NCBI GenBank assembly: GCA_035318925.1
Contig: DATHDS010000037.1
Coordinates: forward strand, 1 to 64,000
Reading direction: 5' to 3'
DNA: 64,000 nucleotides
Source of the DNA: VAXT01 sp035318925
GTDB lineage: Bacteria > Actinomycetota > Thermoleophilia > Gaiellales > Gaiellaceae
Positions 1-6,844 of the stretch are shown here, piece after piece. The translations under genes were made by a program, and so were the position numbers. The notes under the pieces were generated by a model. The model was not told where the DNA came from, ran no database searches, and was given only the letters and a program-made list of their open reading frames with translations. The first letter of the stretch is position 1. Every line of letters begins with the position of its first letter.

Positions 1-174
1 TCGGAGACGGCGACGAGTCAACAGCTTCGCGTGTTGTACGAGGCGGGTGTGGTGCGTCGGCGCCGGGTTGGCCGGCAAGTGATCTATCGCCTCGGCGGTA
101 GCGACGCGCGCGCGTTCGCGCGCAGCGGAGTGCAGCGCGCCGCTCTGCGCTACTCCAAGCGGAAGGACCCGATC
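1..174 (+). other. C-terminal end of an ArsR-like winged-helix frame, in frame with ferredoxin
   Basis: The first ~50 codons (frame 1) read like the end of an ArsR-type winged-helix domain: a recognition-helix/wing pattern with SQQLRVLYEAGVV, then a basic turn and VIYRL. No stop codon separates this frame from the ferredoxin, so either the regulator is fused to ferredoxin or its end overlaps the ferredoxin start region. The gene is cut by the window edge, so its start and full length are unknown. The family call rests on pattern only. Confidence 0.4.
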
Positions 175-480
175 GTGACCTACATCATCACGGAGCCATG
201 CATCGACGTGAAGGACAAGTCGTGCGTCGATGTCTGCCCGGTCGACTGCATCCACGAGTTCGAGCGCATCCTGATCATCGACCCCGAGGAGTGCATCGAT
301 TGCGGTGCGTGCGAACCGGAGTGCCCGGTCGAGGCCATCTTCCCCGAGGACGCGCTGCCCGAGAAGTGGGAGCCCTTCGTCAAGATCAACTACGCCTACG
401 GCGAAGGCGCGGAGGTCGTGAACAAGCTCACGAACGAGTACGCGACCGAGCACAACGTCCAGAACCCACCCCTGGAATAA
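175..480 (+). CDS. fdxA: 7Fe ferredoxin (3Fe-4S/4Fe-4S), FdxA type
   Basis: Small soluble electron carrier of 101 residues. Cysteines at 9, 17, 21, 40, 43, 46 and 50 match the FdxA pattern: C9, C17 and C50 would bind the 3Fe-4S cluster, and C21, C40, C43 and C46 the 4Fe-4S cluster; C25 is an extra conserved-looking cysteine. The acidic C-terminal third, with a KWEPFVKIN stretch, is typical of actinobacterial FdxA. The GTG start is chosen because GGAAGGA lies about 7 bases upstream and the family begins with MTYxI. The frame is open upstream into a winged-helix-like segment, so a longer fusion form cannot be excluded. Confidence 0.88.
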   Translation: MTYIITEPCIDVKDKSCVDVCPVDCIHEFERILIIDPEECIDCGACEPECPVEAIFPEDALPEKWEPFVKINYAYGEGAEVVNKLTNEYATEHNVQNPPLE

Positions 481-532
481 AAAATTCGCAGTCGGGGCAA
501 ACCGTCTCGGCAAGCGATCAAAGGGGTCTGAA

Positions 533-868
533 ATGCCTCAGAAGGCATGGAGCAACAAGCGAGAACGGCAGTACGAGCACATCAAGGACAGCGAGCGCAA
601 GCAGGGACGCTCGACGAAACGCGCGAAGGAGATCGCCGCACGCACCGTCAACAAGGAGCGAGCGAGGAGCGGCGAGGCGCGAACGTCCTCACGGTCGTCG
701 ACGCGCGACACCTCGTCCAGCCGCCGCGGAGGCAGCCGGTCGCACGGCGGCCGCTCCACGGGCCAGACGAAGGAGCAGCTCTACAACCAGGCGAAGCGCC
801 TGAACATCAAGGGTCGCTCGCGGATGAACAAGCGGCAGCTCCTCGCCGCCGTCAACCGCAAGAAGTAG
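533..868 (+). CDS. Basic Rho-N-domain protein (plasmid-stabilisation-like)
   Basis: A 111-residue, very basic protein. Residues 1-45 carry the KAWSNKRERQYEHIKDS pattern seen in small bacterial proteins often labelled plasmid stabilisation protein. The middle is a low-complexity Ser/Arg/Gly linker. Residues ~77-109 (KEQLYNQAKRLNIKGRSRM) fit a Rho termination factor N-terminal (SAP-like) helix pair that binds nucleic acid. A purine-rich AAAGGGG precedes the ATG. It is not in an obvious operon. A nucleic-acid-binding role is inference; there is no toxin-antitoxin partner nearby. Confidence 0.7.
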   Translation: MPQKAWSNKRERQYEHIKDSERKQGRSTKRAKEIAARTVNKERARSGEARTSSRSSTRDTSSSRRGGSRSHGGRSTGQTKEQLYNQAKRLNIKGRSRMNKRQLLAAVNRKK

Positions 869-909
869 GTCTGCGCGGGCCTCATCCCGCTAGGTAGATT
901 GCGGACGGG

Positions 910-1590
910 ATGAGGCCCAAGACCCTTGACCACGTCGCGCTCTGGGTCGCCGATCGCGACGCCATCACGGACTTCCTCATCGAGCGGCTCTCGATGCACG
1001 TGATCGAGCGCACCGACAGGTTCACGCTCGTCGGGACGGACGCGCGCCGCGGCAAGCTGACGCTCTTCGCCGAGGAAGGACCGCGGGAGCAAGGCGCTCT
1101 CAAGCACGTCGCGCTGAGGGTCAACGACCTGGCGACGGCGCTCGCAGGGCTCGAGGGGATCGAGGTTGACCGCGAGAACGGCTCAGCGTACTTCGACGTG
1201 CACGAGGGCCTTCGGCTCGGGCTCGTCGAGGCGCAGACCGACGTCGAGTACGACCTCGACCACGTGGCGCTTTTCTCCGCGAGCCCGGAGGAGACGGCGC
1301 GTCAGTACCAGCAGTTCGGCTTTGCGCCGAACAACGAGGGCCGGGTCGAGGTTGGGGGCGCGTTCGTCGAGTTCCACGAGGGCGATCCCGGCGATCCGGA
1401 GCGGCCGTTGCTCAACCATCTGGCCGTGCTCGTCGACTCGGCGGAGGAGACGCTCCAGGAAGCCGAGCGGGCCGGGTTCGAGGTGGCCGATGTCGTCGAC
1501 GCGCCGAACACGTACGCCATCTTCGTGTGGGGGCCCGAGCACGTGAAGATCGAGTACGTCGAGCAGAAGCCGACGTTCGCGCTCAAATAG
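910..1590 (+). CDS. Two-domain VOC (glyoxalase/extradiol dioxygenase fold) protein
   Basis: A 226-residue protein made of two vicinal-oxygen-chelate modules, residues ~5-105 and ~115-220, each opening with an LDHVAL motif. This layout resembles 2,3-dihydroxybiphenyl dioxygenase-like and methylmalonyl epimerase-like metalloenzymes; His8 and His at the second LDHVAL are candidate metal ligands. The following FAD oxidoreductase overlaps it by 64 bases, so the two are probably co-translated and may act on the same small organic substrate. A TAGATT hexamer 9 bases before the ATG looks like a -10 element. The substrate cannot be told. Confidence 0.75.
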   Translation: MRPKTLDHVALWVADRDAITDFLIERLSMHVIERTDRFTLVGTDARRGKLTLFAEEGPREQGALKHVALRVNDLATALAGLEGIEVDRENGSAYFDVHEGLRLGLVEAQTDVEYDLDHVALFSASPEETARQYQQFGFAPNNEGRVEVGGAFVEFHEGDPGDPERPLLNHLAVLVDSAEETLQEAERAGFEVADVVDAPNTYAIFVWGPEHVKIEYVEQKPTFALK

Positions 1591-2639
1591 CCGACCTCAC
1601 GATCTACGGAGCGGGCATGGCCGGCCTGGTCGCAGCCGCAAGGGCGCGCGAGCTCGGGGCCGAACCGATCGTGCTGGAGAAGGGCGACCGCCCGGGCGGG
1701 TCGATGCTCCTCTCGAGCGGGGTCATCTGGCGCTACCGCACGCTCGAGGACTTCCAGGCCGAGTGCCCCGGCGGCGACCCCGACCTGCAGGCCGCAATCG
1801 TCGAGCGCCTCGACGAGGCGCTCGAGTGGCTCGAGTCGCTCGGTGCTCGGGTCACCGAGCGCGAGACGGGTAATCCGCGCACGGTCGGCATGCGTTTTGA
1901 CACACGGCAAATGACCGAGACGCTGGCCGAGAAGACCAACAGTGTCCAGCTCGGCCATGCCCTGGGACCTGGTCCCGGGACAGGTCTCGAGGGGCCGGTT
2001 GTGCTTGCGACCGGAGGTTTTCCGATGCGGCTCGCTCGTGAGCGAGGATTGCTCCTGCGGGCGAACCGCTGGAGCTCCGGCGACGGGCTCGATTTCGCGC
2101 TGGCCCACGGGGCGGCGACAGCGGGCGATCTGCACGAGTTCTACGGCCGGGCGATGCCTGCTCCGCCGGCGCAGATCAACGAGCAGGACTTCGTGCGCCT
2201 CGCCCAGCTCTACGGCCGCTTCGCCGAGGTCGTCGCGGAGACCGGCGGCGAGCGCTTCGAAGGCGAGCCGTCCTGGTCGGAGACCGATCTCGTCCAGGTG
2301 ATCGCACGCTGGCCGGGCGGCCGCGCCTGGTACCGCGTCCATGAGGGCCGGCTCGGCGAGCGGGTCCGCGAGCGGACGGTCGGCGAGATGATCGACGCAG
2401 CCCGGGCGGCCGGCGCGGTCGTCAGGGAAGAGCCGCCCTTCACCTCGGTGCTCGTCCAGGCGAGCGTCACGCAGACGCTGGGCGGCCTACGGGCCGACGA
2501 GCGCGCTCGAGTTGTCGGCGTCGAGGGGCTCTATGCAGCGGGCGCAGACGTCGGCGGCATCTCGACAGGCGGCTACTCGAGCGGCCTCGCGGCGGCGCTC
2601 GTCTTCGGCCGGATCGCCGCCGAGCAAGCGCTCAGCTAG
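1527..2639 (+). CDS. FAD-dependent oxidoreductase, fumarate reductase/ketosteroid dehydrogenase-like
   Basis: A 370-residue flavoprotein. The dinucleotide-binding GAGMAG is at residues ~27-32, followed by an E-K-G-x-R-x-GGS loop typical of the FAD_binding_2 family. The C-terminal GLYAAGADVGGISTGGYSSG segment closes the FAD site. It is shorter than 3-ketosteroid dehydrogenases (~550). GTG 1527 is the only usual start that keeps the nucleotide-binding strand, so the gene overlaps the VOC gene by 64 bases. The pair looks like a catabolic unit, but the substrate is unknown. Confidence 0.75.
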   Translation: MGARAREDRVRRAEADVRAQIADLTIYGAGMAGLVAAARARELGAEPIVLEKGDRPGGSMLLSSGVIWRYRTLEDFQAECPGGDPDLQAAIVERLDEALEWLESLGARVTERETGNPRTVGMRFDTRQMTETLAEKTNSVQLGHALGPGPGTGLEGPVVLATGGFPMRLARERGLLLRANRWSSGDGLDFALAHGAATAGDLHEFYGRAMPAPPAQINEQDFVRLAQLYGRFAEVVAETGGERFEGEPSWSETDLVQVIARWPGGRAWYRVHEGRLGERVRERTVGEMIDAARAAGAVVREEPPFTSVLVQASVTQTLGGLRADERARVVGVEGLYAAGADVGGISTGGYSSGLAAALVFGRIAAEQALS

Positions 2640-2829
2640 GCGTCGGCAGCAGGTACGCGCACGGCCGTCGGTCCTGGGGCAGGGGTGAGGCGCTGACCCG
2701 GTTCACGACCCAGCGCCCCTGTCCCTCGAGCTCGACGATGCTGCCCACCGGAGGCGGATCGCCGTCGCGATTGAGCAGCTCGTAGCCGGTCGGCTTCGAG
2801 ACGAAGAGGCAGTGCGTCTGCTCCGCCAT
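2632..2829 (-). CDS. Small hypothetical protein
   Basis: A 65-residue ORF that overlaps the end of the FAD oxidoreductase on the opposite strand by 8 bases. It contains a GSIVELEGQGRWVVNRV segment with the alternating pattern of a small beta-barrel, and one N-terminal Cys. The ATG at 2829 is preceded by TAGAGT ten bases upstream, a plausible -10. An alternative GTG start lies four codons upstream. I do not recognise the family; coding is supported by the codon pattern and spacing to neighbours. Confidence 0.5.
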   Translation of the reverse strand: MAEQTHCLFVSKPTGYELLNRDGDPPPVGSIVELEGQGRWVVNRVSASPLPQDRRPCAYLLPTPS

Positions 2830-2842
2830 GAGCGCGGCCACT

Positions 2843-3706
2843 CTAGCGCCGGACCCGGTACGGCGGGAAGACGATGCGGACGGCGGTGCCGCCGTCGGGG
2901 CCCGGATCGACGGTCATGCGGCCGCTCATCGAGCGCGCCCGCTCCGCGATCGCGTCGAAGCTCGCGCGGCGGCGCTCGCCTGGGGCGTCGTCGGCGATCA
3001 CGGCCTCGATGCCCCCGCCGGCGGCCTCGGCGACCCCGACCGAGACGCGCGTGGGGGGGCCGCGCCGAATCGCCTGATGAAGCGCCTCGCGGATGATCTG
3101 GAAGATGGCGACCTGGGCGTGCTCCGAGAGCGCCTCGGCCGCCTCCACGTCGAGCTCGATCTGGATGCGGTTGGCCATGCCGAGCTGATCGGCGAGCGCC
3201 CGGACGGCGGGCTCGAAGCCCTGGTCCCTGAGCACCACCGGCTCGAGCTCGAAAGAGAGGTCACGGAGCGATCGAATCGTGTCGCGCTGCTTCTCGAGGG
3301 CCGAGCTCAGGATGCGTTCGGCTTCCTCCCGGCGTCCTCCGTCGACCGCAGCGATGACCGCATCGAGCATGAGCGCGATCCCCGACATCGACTGCACGGG
3401 CCCGTCGTGCAGAAACAGGGCGAGCCTGCGACGCTCCTCTTGCTCGGCCGTGATCACCTGGTCCGAGAGCCGCGCATGCTCGGCCGAGAGGCGCTCGATC
3501 TCGTCCTCCATTCGCTCGTCGTGCTGGCGCTCGCTGACGAGGAGCGTTGCAGCCAGGGCTCCTGCGGCCGTGACCGCGAAGAGCAGGCCGACGAGCGCGA
3601 GGAACTGCGTGTCGGAAGTGAGTCCGAGCGCGCCGACGATCGCGCCGGCGACGACCACCGCGACGAGCAGCCCGGCTCTAGTCGATGATCGCTTCGCGAA
3701 GCGCAA
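2843..3706 (-). CDS. Membrane histidine kinase, HisKA_3 (NarX/DesK-like) family
   Basis: A 287-residue sensor kinase. Two membrane helices (residues ~13-30 and ~35-56) leave almost no extracellular loop, so it probably senses a membrane or cytoplasmic signal. A short coiled coil leads to the HisKA_3 box AEQEERRRLALFLHDGP with phospho-acceptor His100. The ATPase part is degenerate: the N-box reads REALHQAI, with Gln where Asn is usual, and the G1 box reads ADDAPGERR, without the usual Asp-x-Gly-x-Gly. The TTG start overlaps the response regulator by 29 bases, so the two are co-translated. It may have weak or no kinase activity of its own. Confidence 0.85.
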   Translation of the reverse strand: MRFAKRSSTRAGLLVAVVVAGAIVGALGLTSDTQFLALVGLLFAVTAAGALAATLLVSERQHDERMEDEIERLSAEHARLSDQVITAEQEERRRLALFLHDGPVQSMSGIALMLDAVIAAVDGGRREEAERILSSALEKQRDTIRSLRDLSFELEPVVLRDQGFEPAVRALADQLGMANRIQIELDVEAAEALSEHAQVAIFQIIREALHQAIRRGPPTRVSVGVAEAAGGGIEAVIADDAPGERRRASFDAIAERARSMSGRMTVDPGPDGGTAVRIVFPPYRVRR

Positions 3707-4316
3707 TCGCCACCGCGTGCGTCCGCGTGTCCGCCTCGAGCTTGGTGAGGATGTGGCGCACGTGGCTCTTCACGGTCTCCTGGCTGATGAAGAGCTTTGC
3801 GGCCACATCAGCGTTCGACATGCCGTCGGCGAGCAACTGCAGGATCTCCCGCTCGCGCGTGGTGAGCATGTCCTCGCCCTTGCCGGGCAGGAAGGCCGGC
3901 ATCAGCGCCGGATCGACGTACCCCTCGCCCGCGACGACCTTCTCGATCGCACGCAGCAGGGTCTGGTGCGGGGCCTCCTTGAGGATGTAGCCCTTCGCCC
4001 CGGACTCGAGGCCGCGCCCGAGCAGGCTGCGTTCGCTGAAGGCCGTGAAGATGAGGACGGCGGTTCCGGGGACCTTCTCCGTCAGGATCTTCGTGGCCTC
4101 GAGCCCGTCCATCCCCGGCATCCGCACGTCCATGATCACGACATCCGGCTTCCGCCGTTCTGCAAGCGCGATCGCACTCGCTCCGTCGGAGGCTTCGCCG
4201 ATCACGCGGATGTGCGCAGCGCGCGACAGCGAAAGCCGCAGTCCTTCGCGGACGACCTCGTGGTCGTCCACGATCAGGCAGGTGATCTCGGACTTTCCGT
4301 CGGCTTCTTCGGACAC
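3678..4316 (-). CDS. NarL/FixJ-family response regulator
   Basis: A 212-residue regulator. The receiver domain (1-~125) has acidic residues D17/D18, phospho-acceptor Asp63 in IMDVRMPGMDG and a Lys in the LKEAP motif. The LuxR-type HTH (~145-210) has LTTREREILQLLADG and the recognition helix SQETVKSHVRHIL. It is first in a two-gene operon with the downstream sensor kinase. TACAAT nine bases upstream of the GTG start is a good -10. Target genes are unknown. Confidence 0.92.
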   Translation of the reverse strand: MSEEADGKSEITCLIVDDHEVVREGLRLSLSRAAHIRVIGEASDGASAIALAERRKPDVVIMDVRMPGMDGLEATKILTEKVPGTAVLIFTAFSERSLLGRGLESGAKGYILKEAPHQTLLRAIEKVVAGEGYVDPALMPAFLPGKGEDMLTTREREILQLLADGMSNADVAAKLFISQETVKSHVRHILTKLEADTRTHAVAIALREAIID

Positions 4317-4340
4317 GGCCAGCGGATTGTATTCGGGTGA

Positions 4341-5237
4341 TCAGACCGCGAGGGCGAGCTGTTCCGGTTCCCGGTCCGGCTCGAGCCGGGTCGAGCGCCG
4401 GTCGGCGACGCCGAATTCCCGGGCGAGCTCCGAGATTCGGCGCTGAACGGGCTTCGTCTCCTCGGTGCCGAGGTACGCGCGCCCGCGGTAGAGCTGCCCG
4501 TAGTGGGAGAGGAGCTCCGGCCAGTCTTGGGCCAGCTGCTCGAGGAAGTGCTCGCGTGTTCCGGGGCGCAGGAAGAGGAGATTGGCCCAGATGCCGGTCG
4601 CGCCCGCGTCGCGCGCCGCTCTGACGACTTCGCGGAGCTGGTCGGGCCGGTCGGAGATCCCGGGGAGGATCGGCGCCATGCCGACTCCGGCCTTGATCCC
4701 GGCCTCGACGAGCTTCGAGACGGCCCTCAGGCGCTGCCGCGGATGGGCGGTTGAGGGCTCCGTCTTGCGCCAGACGTCCTCGTCGAGGGTCGGAATCGAG
4801 AAGGTGACCGAAACGCGTGCGCGACGGGCGGCCTCGGCGAGGACGTCGATGTCGCGAACGATCATCGGGCCGCGCGTGATGATGCCGAACGGGTTGCGGG
4901 CTTCGGCCAGGGCCTCGATGCAGGCGCGAGTGAGGCGGTAGCGGCCTTCGGCCGGCTGGTAGGGGTCGGTCGCGGCGCCGATGGTCACGGTTTCGTGTTC
5001 CCAGGACGGGCGGGCCAACTCGCGGCGAAGGACGTCGGCGACGTTGGTTTTGACTCGGATCGAGGTGCCGTAGCGGTCGTCCGCCGGCCGGTCGGCTCGC
5101 TGCTCGAAGGCTCGGACGTAGCAGAACGTGCAGCGGTGAACGCACCCCATGTAGGGATTCAGCGACCACTTGAAACGCATGCCCTTGACGCGGTTCAGAG
5201 CGCTCCGGCAAGGCTCTTCGCGGTACTCGACGGCCAC
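4341..5237 (-). CDS. Radical SAM protein, spore-photoproduct-lyase-like (Rv2578c type)
   Basis: A 298-residue radical SAM enzyme. From the chosen GTG start, the 4Fe-4S-binding CVHRCTFC motif (CX3CX2C) has cysteines at 32, 36 and 39, in the SLNPYMGC context of the SPL-like family known from actinobacteria. The GTG at 5237 is preferred over the in-frame start at 5327 because TATACT lies exactly six bases upstream, giving a leaderless mRNA, and a LexA-like palindrome abuts it. The family is usually annotated as radical SAM or DNA-repair photolyase. An SOS link fits that idea, but the reaction is not established. Confidence 0.85.
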   Translation of the reverse strand: MAVEYREEPCRSALNRVKGMRFKWSLNPYMGCVHRCTFCYVRAFEQRADRPADDRYGTSIRVKTNVADVLRRELARPSWEHETVTIGAATDPYQPAEGRYRLTRACIEALAEARNPFGIITRGPMIVRDIDVLAEAARRARVSVTFSIPTLDEDVWRKTEPSTAHPRQRLRAVSKLVEAGIKAGVGMAPILPGISDRPDQLREVVRAARDAGATGIWANLLFLRPGTREHFLEQLAQDWPELLSHYGQLYRGRAYLGTEETKPVQRRISELAREFGVADRRSTRLEPDREPEQLALAV

Positions 5238-5243
5238 TCTGGC

Positions 5244-5263
5244 AGTATACGAACACACGTTCG
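5244..5263 (-). promoter_or_regulatory. LexA-like box abutting a -10 element
   Basis: CGAACACACGTTCG (5250-5263) has perfect 5-bp arms, CGAAC-N4-GTTCG, matching the actinobacterial/Gram-positive LexA (SOS) box. It touches TATACT (5244-5249 on the minus strand), which is six bases from the GTG of the radical SAM gene. A repressor bound here would block the spacer of that promoter. Confidence 0.65.
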
Positions 5264-5350
5264 CCGTCGCCAGCAATATTGGCTCACTTCCGGGACATCC
5301 GCGCGCAACTCCGAGGGTTACGCTCACGGCGGGTGGCGGGTGGAACCTTT

Positions 5351-5441
5351 CTCCCCACCCGGGTGGGGAGCTTTGGGGTTCTGGTCGGCCGACTCGTCGA
5401 CCGCCGGCGCACGCCGGACGAGCCGACCCCTCGCCTATACT
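5351..5441 (+). promoter_or_regulatory. Perfect 20-bp palindrome and a TATACT -10 upstream of the CNNM-like gene
   Basis: CTCCCCACCCGGGTGGGGAG (5351-5370) is a perfect inverted repeat in a divergent intergenic region. TATACT at 5436-5441 is a probable -10 for the plus-strand gene starting at 5499. The palindrome could be an operator or a stem in an RNA. No T-run follows, so a terminator is less likely. Confidence 0.45.
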
Positions 5442-5498
5442 CAGAGTCCGCTTGGACGACGACCACCCGCCTAGTACCCGCGCCCCGGAGAGCGGGGC

Positions 5499-6815
5499 GT
5501 GACTCTCTTCTTTCAGCTGCTTGCCGTCTTCGGCCTCCTGCTGCTGAACGCATTTTTCGTCGCGGCCGAGTACGGGCTCGTCACGGCCCGGCGAACGCGC
5601 ATCACCGAGCTCCGCGACCAGGGCAACAAGCGCGCCCGGCTCGTCCTCCAGATCACGGCCAACCCGCCGCGGTTTATCGCCGCGATGCAGCTCGGCGTGA
5701 CGCTCACGAGTCTGGCCATCGGTGCTCTAGGCGAGCCGGTGTTCGCGCACATCTTCGACCCGATTCCCGCGACGATCGTCTCGTTTGGGCTCGCCTTTCT
5801 CCTGATCACGTACCTGCACGTCGTGATCGGCGAGCTCGTCCCCAAAGGCATCGCGCTCGGCCACCCCGAGCGGACCGCGCTCACTGTCTCCACTCCCGTG
5901 CGCTGGTTCTTCATCGCGCTGAAGCCGCTGATCTGGACGCTCCAGCAATCGTCGGACGCGGTTCTGCGCGTGCTCGGGCTCGAGCCGCCCGGTCAAGAGC
6001 GGGGCGTCTACTCCGAGGCTGAGCTGAAGATGCTCCTCGAGCGCTCGACCGAGCACGGCGAGCTCGAGGCGCAGGAGCAGGAGATGCTCTACAAGGTCTT
6101 CGACTTCGCGGACAAGGAAGTCGCAGACGTGATGGTGCCCCGGCCCGAAGTGGTTGCACTCTCGATCGACCTGCCGCCCGAGGAGTGCCTCGCCGCCGTC
6201 ATCGACTCTCCCTACACCCGCTATCCGGTGTACCGCGAGACGCTGGACAACATCGTCGGGATCCTGCACGTGCGCGACCTCTTCTCGGCCCTCGTTGATC
6301 GCGGCATCGCCAACGTGCGAGTCGAGGAGCTCGTGCGGGACGCCTACATCGTCCCCGAGACGAAGGATCTCGCGGCCATGCTGACCGAATTCCGCCGCAC
6401 GAACCAGCACATGGGAATCGTCGTCGACGAGTACGGCGCGATGCAGGGCATCGTCACGCTCGAGGACCTGCTCGAGGAGATCGTCGGGGAGATTGAGGAC
6501 GAGTTCGATCTGCCTGACGAGTCCGTCGAGCGGATCGACGACGACACGATCAGGATCGACGGGACGTTCCCGATCGACGACTTCAACGAGCAGTTCGGGA
6601 CGCAGATCCCGATCGAGGACTACCACTCGATGGGCGGGTTCGTCTTCGGGATCCTCGGCCGCGCGCCGGAGCCCGGCGATTCCGTCGATCACGACGGCCT
6701 TCGCTTCGACGTCGAGGAGATCGAGGGCTCGCGGATCCGCAAGGTTGCGGTCACCTTCTTCGAGCGGCGCGACCGGCCGAAGGAGCCGGCGGCCGAGCCC
6801 GAGGCCGAGGGGTAG
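5499..6815 (+). CDS. CNNM/CorC-family membrane protein with CBS pair (hemolysin-like)
   Basis: A 438-residue protein. DUF21 (CNNM transmembrane domain) covers residues ~1-165 with several helices and the motif AAEYGLVTARRTRI; a CBS pair (~205-335) has VADVMVPRPEVVAL and IVVDEYGAMQGIVTLEDLLEE; a CorC_HlyC domain (~350-425) follows. The family is linked to magnesium/cobalt ion efflux or homeostasis in the membrane; the hemolysin label is historical. The GTG start is preceded by a GAGAGCGGGGC purine stretch. It is probably transcribed from TATACT at 5436, with a leader of about 50 bases. Confidence 0.9.
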   Translation: MTLFFQLLAVFGLLLLNAFFVAAEYGLVTARRTRITELRDQGNKRARLVLQITANPPRFIAAMQLGVTLTSLAIGALGEPVFAHIFDPIPATIVSFGLAFLLITYLHVVIGELVPKGIALGHPERTALTVSTPVRWFFIALKPLIWTLQQSSDAVLRVLGLEPPGQERGVYSEAELKMLLERSTEHGELEAQEQEMLYKVFDFADKEVADVMVPRPEVVALSIDLPPEECLAAVIDSPYTRYPVYRETLDNIVGILHVRDLFSALVDRGIANVRVEELVRDAYIVPETKDLAAMLTEFRRTNQHMGIVVDEYGAMQGIVTLEDLLEEIVGEIEDEFDLPDESVERIDDDTIRIDGTFPIDDFNEQFGTQIPIEDYHSMGGFVFGILGRAPEPGDSVDHDGLRFDVEEIEGSRIRKVAVTFFERRDRPKEPAAEPEAEG

Positions 6816-6844
6816 CTCCCGCCGGTCCTATACTCGGTCCCACG

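Noticed and set aside
533..868. Plasmid origin or partition locus, because the product resembles plasmid-stabilisation proteins
   Set aside because: Surrounding genes are chromosomal and there is no replication or ParA/ParB gene; the family name is historical.
5351..5370. Palindrome before the CNNM-like gene as a Rho-independent terminator
   Set aside because: It lies in a divergent intergenic region with no gene ending there and no T-run follows.
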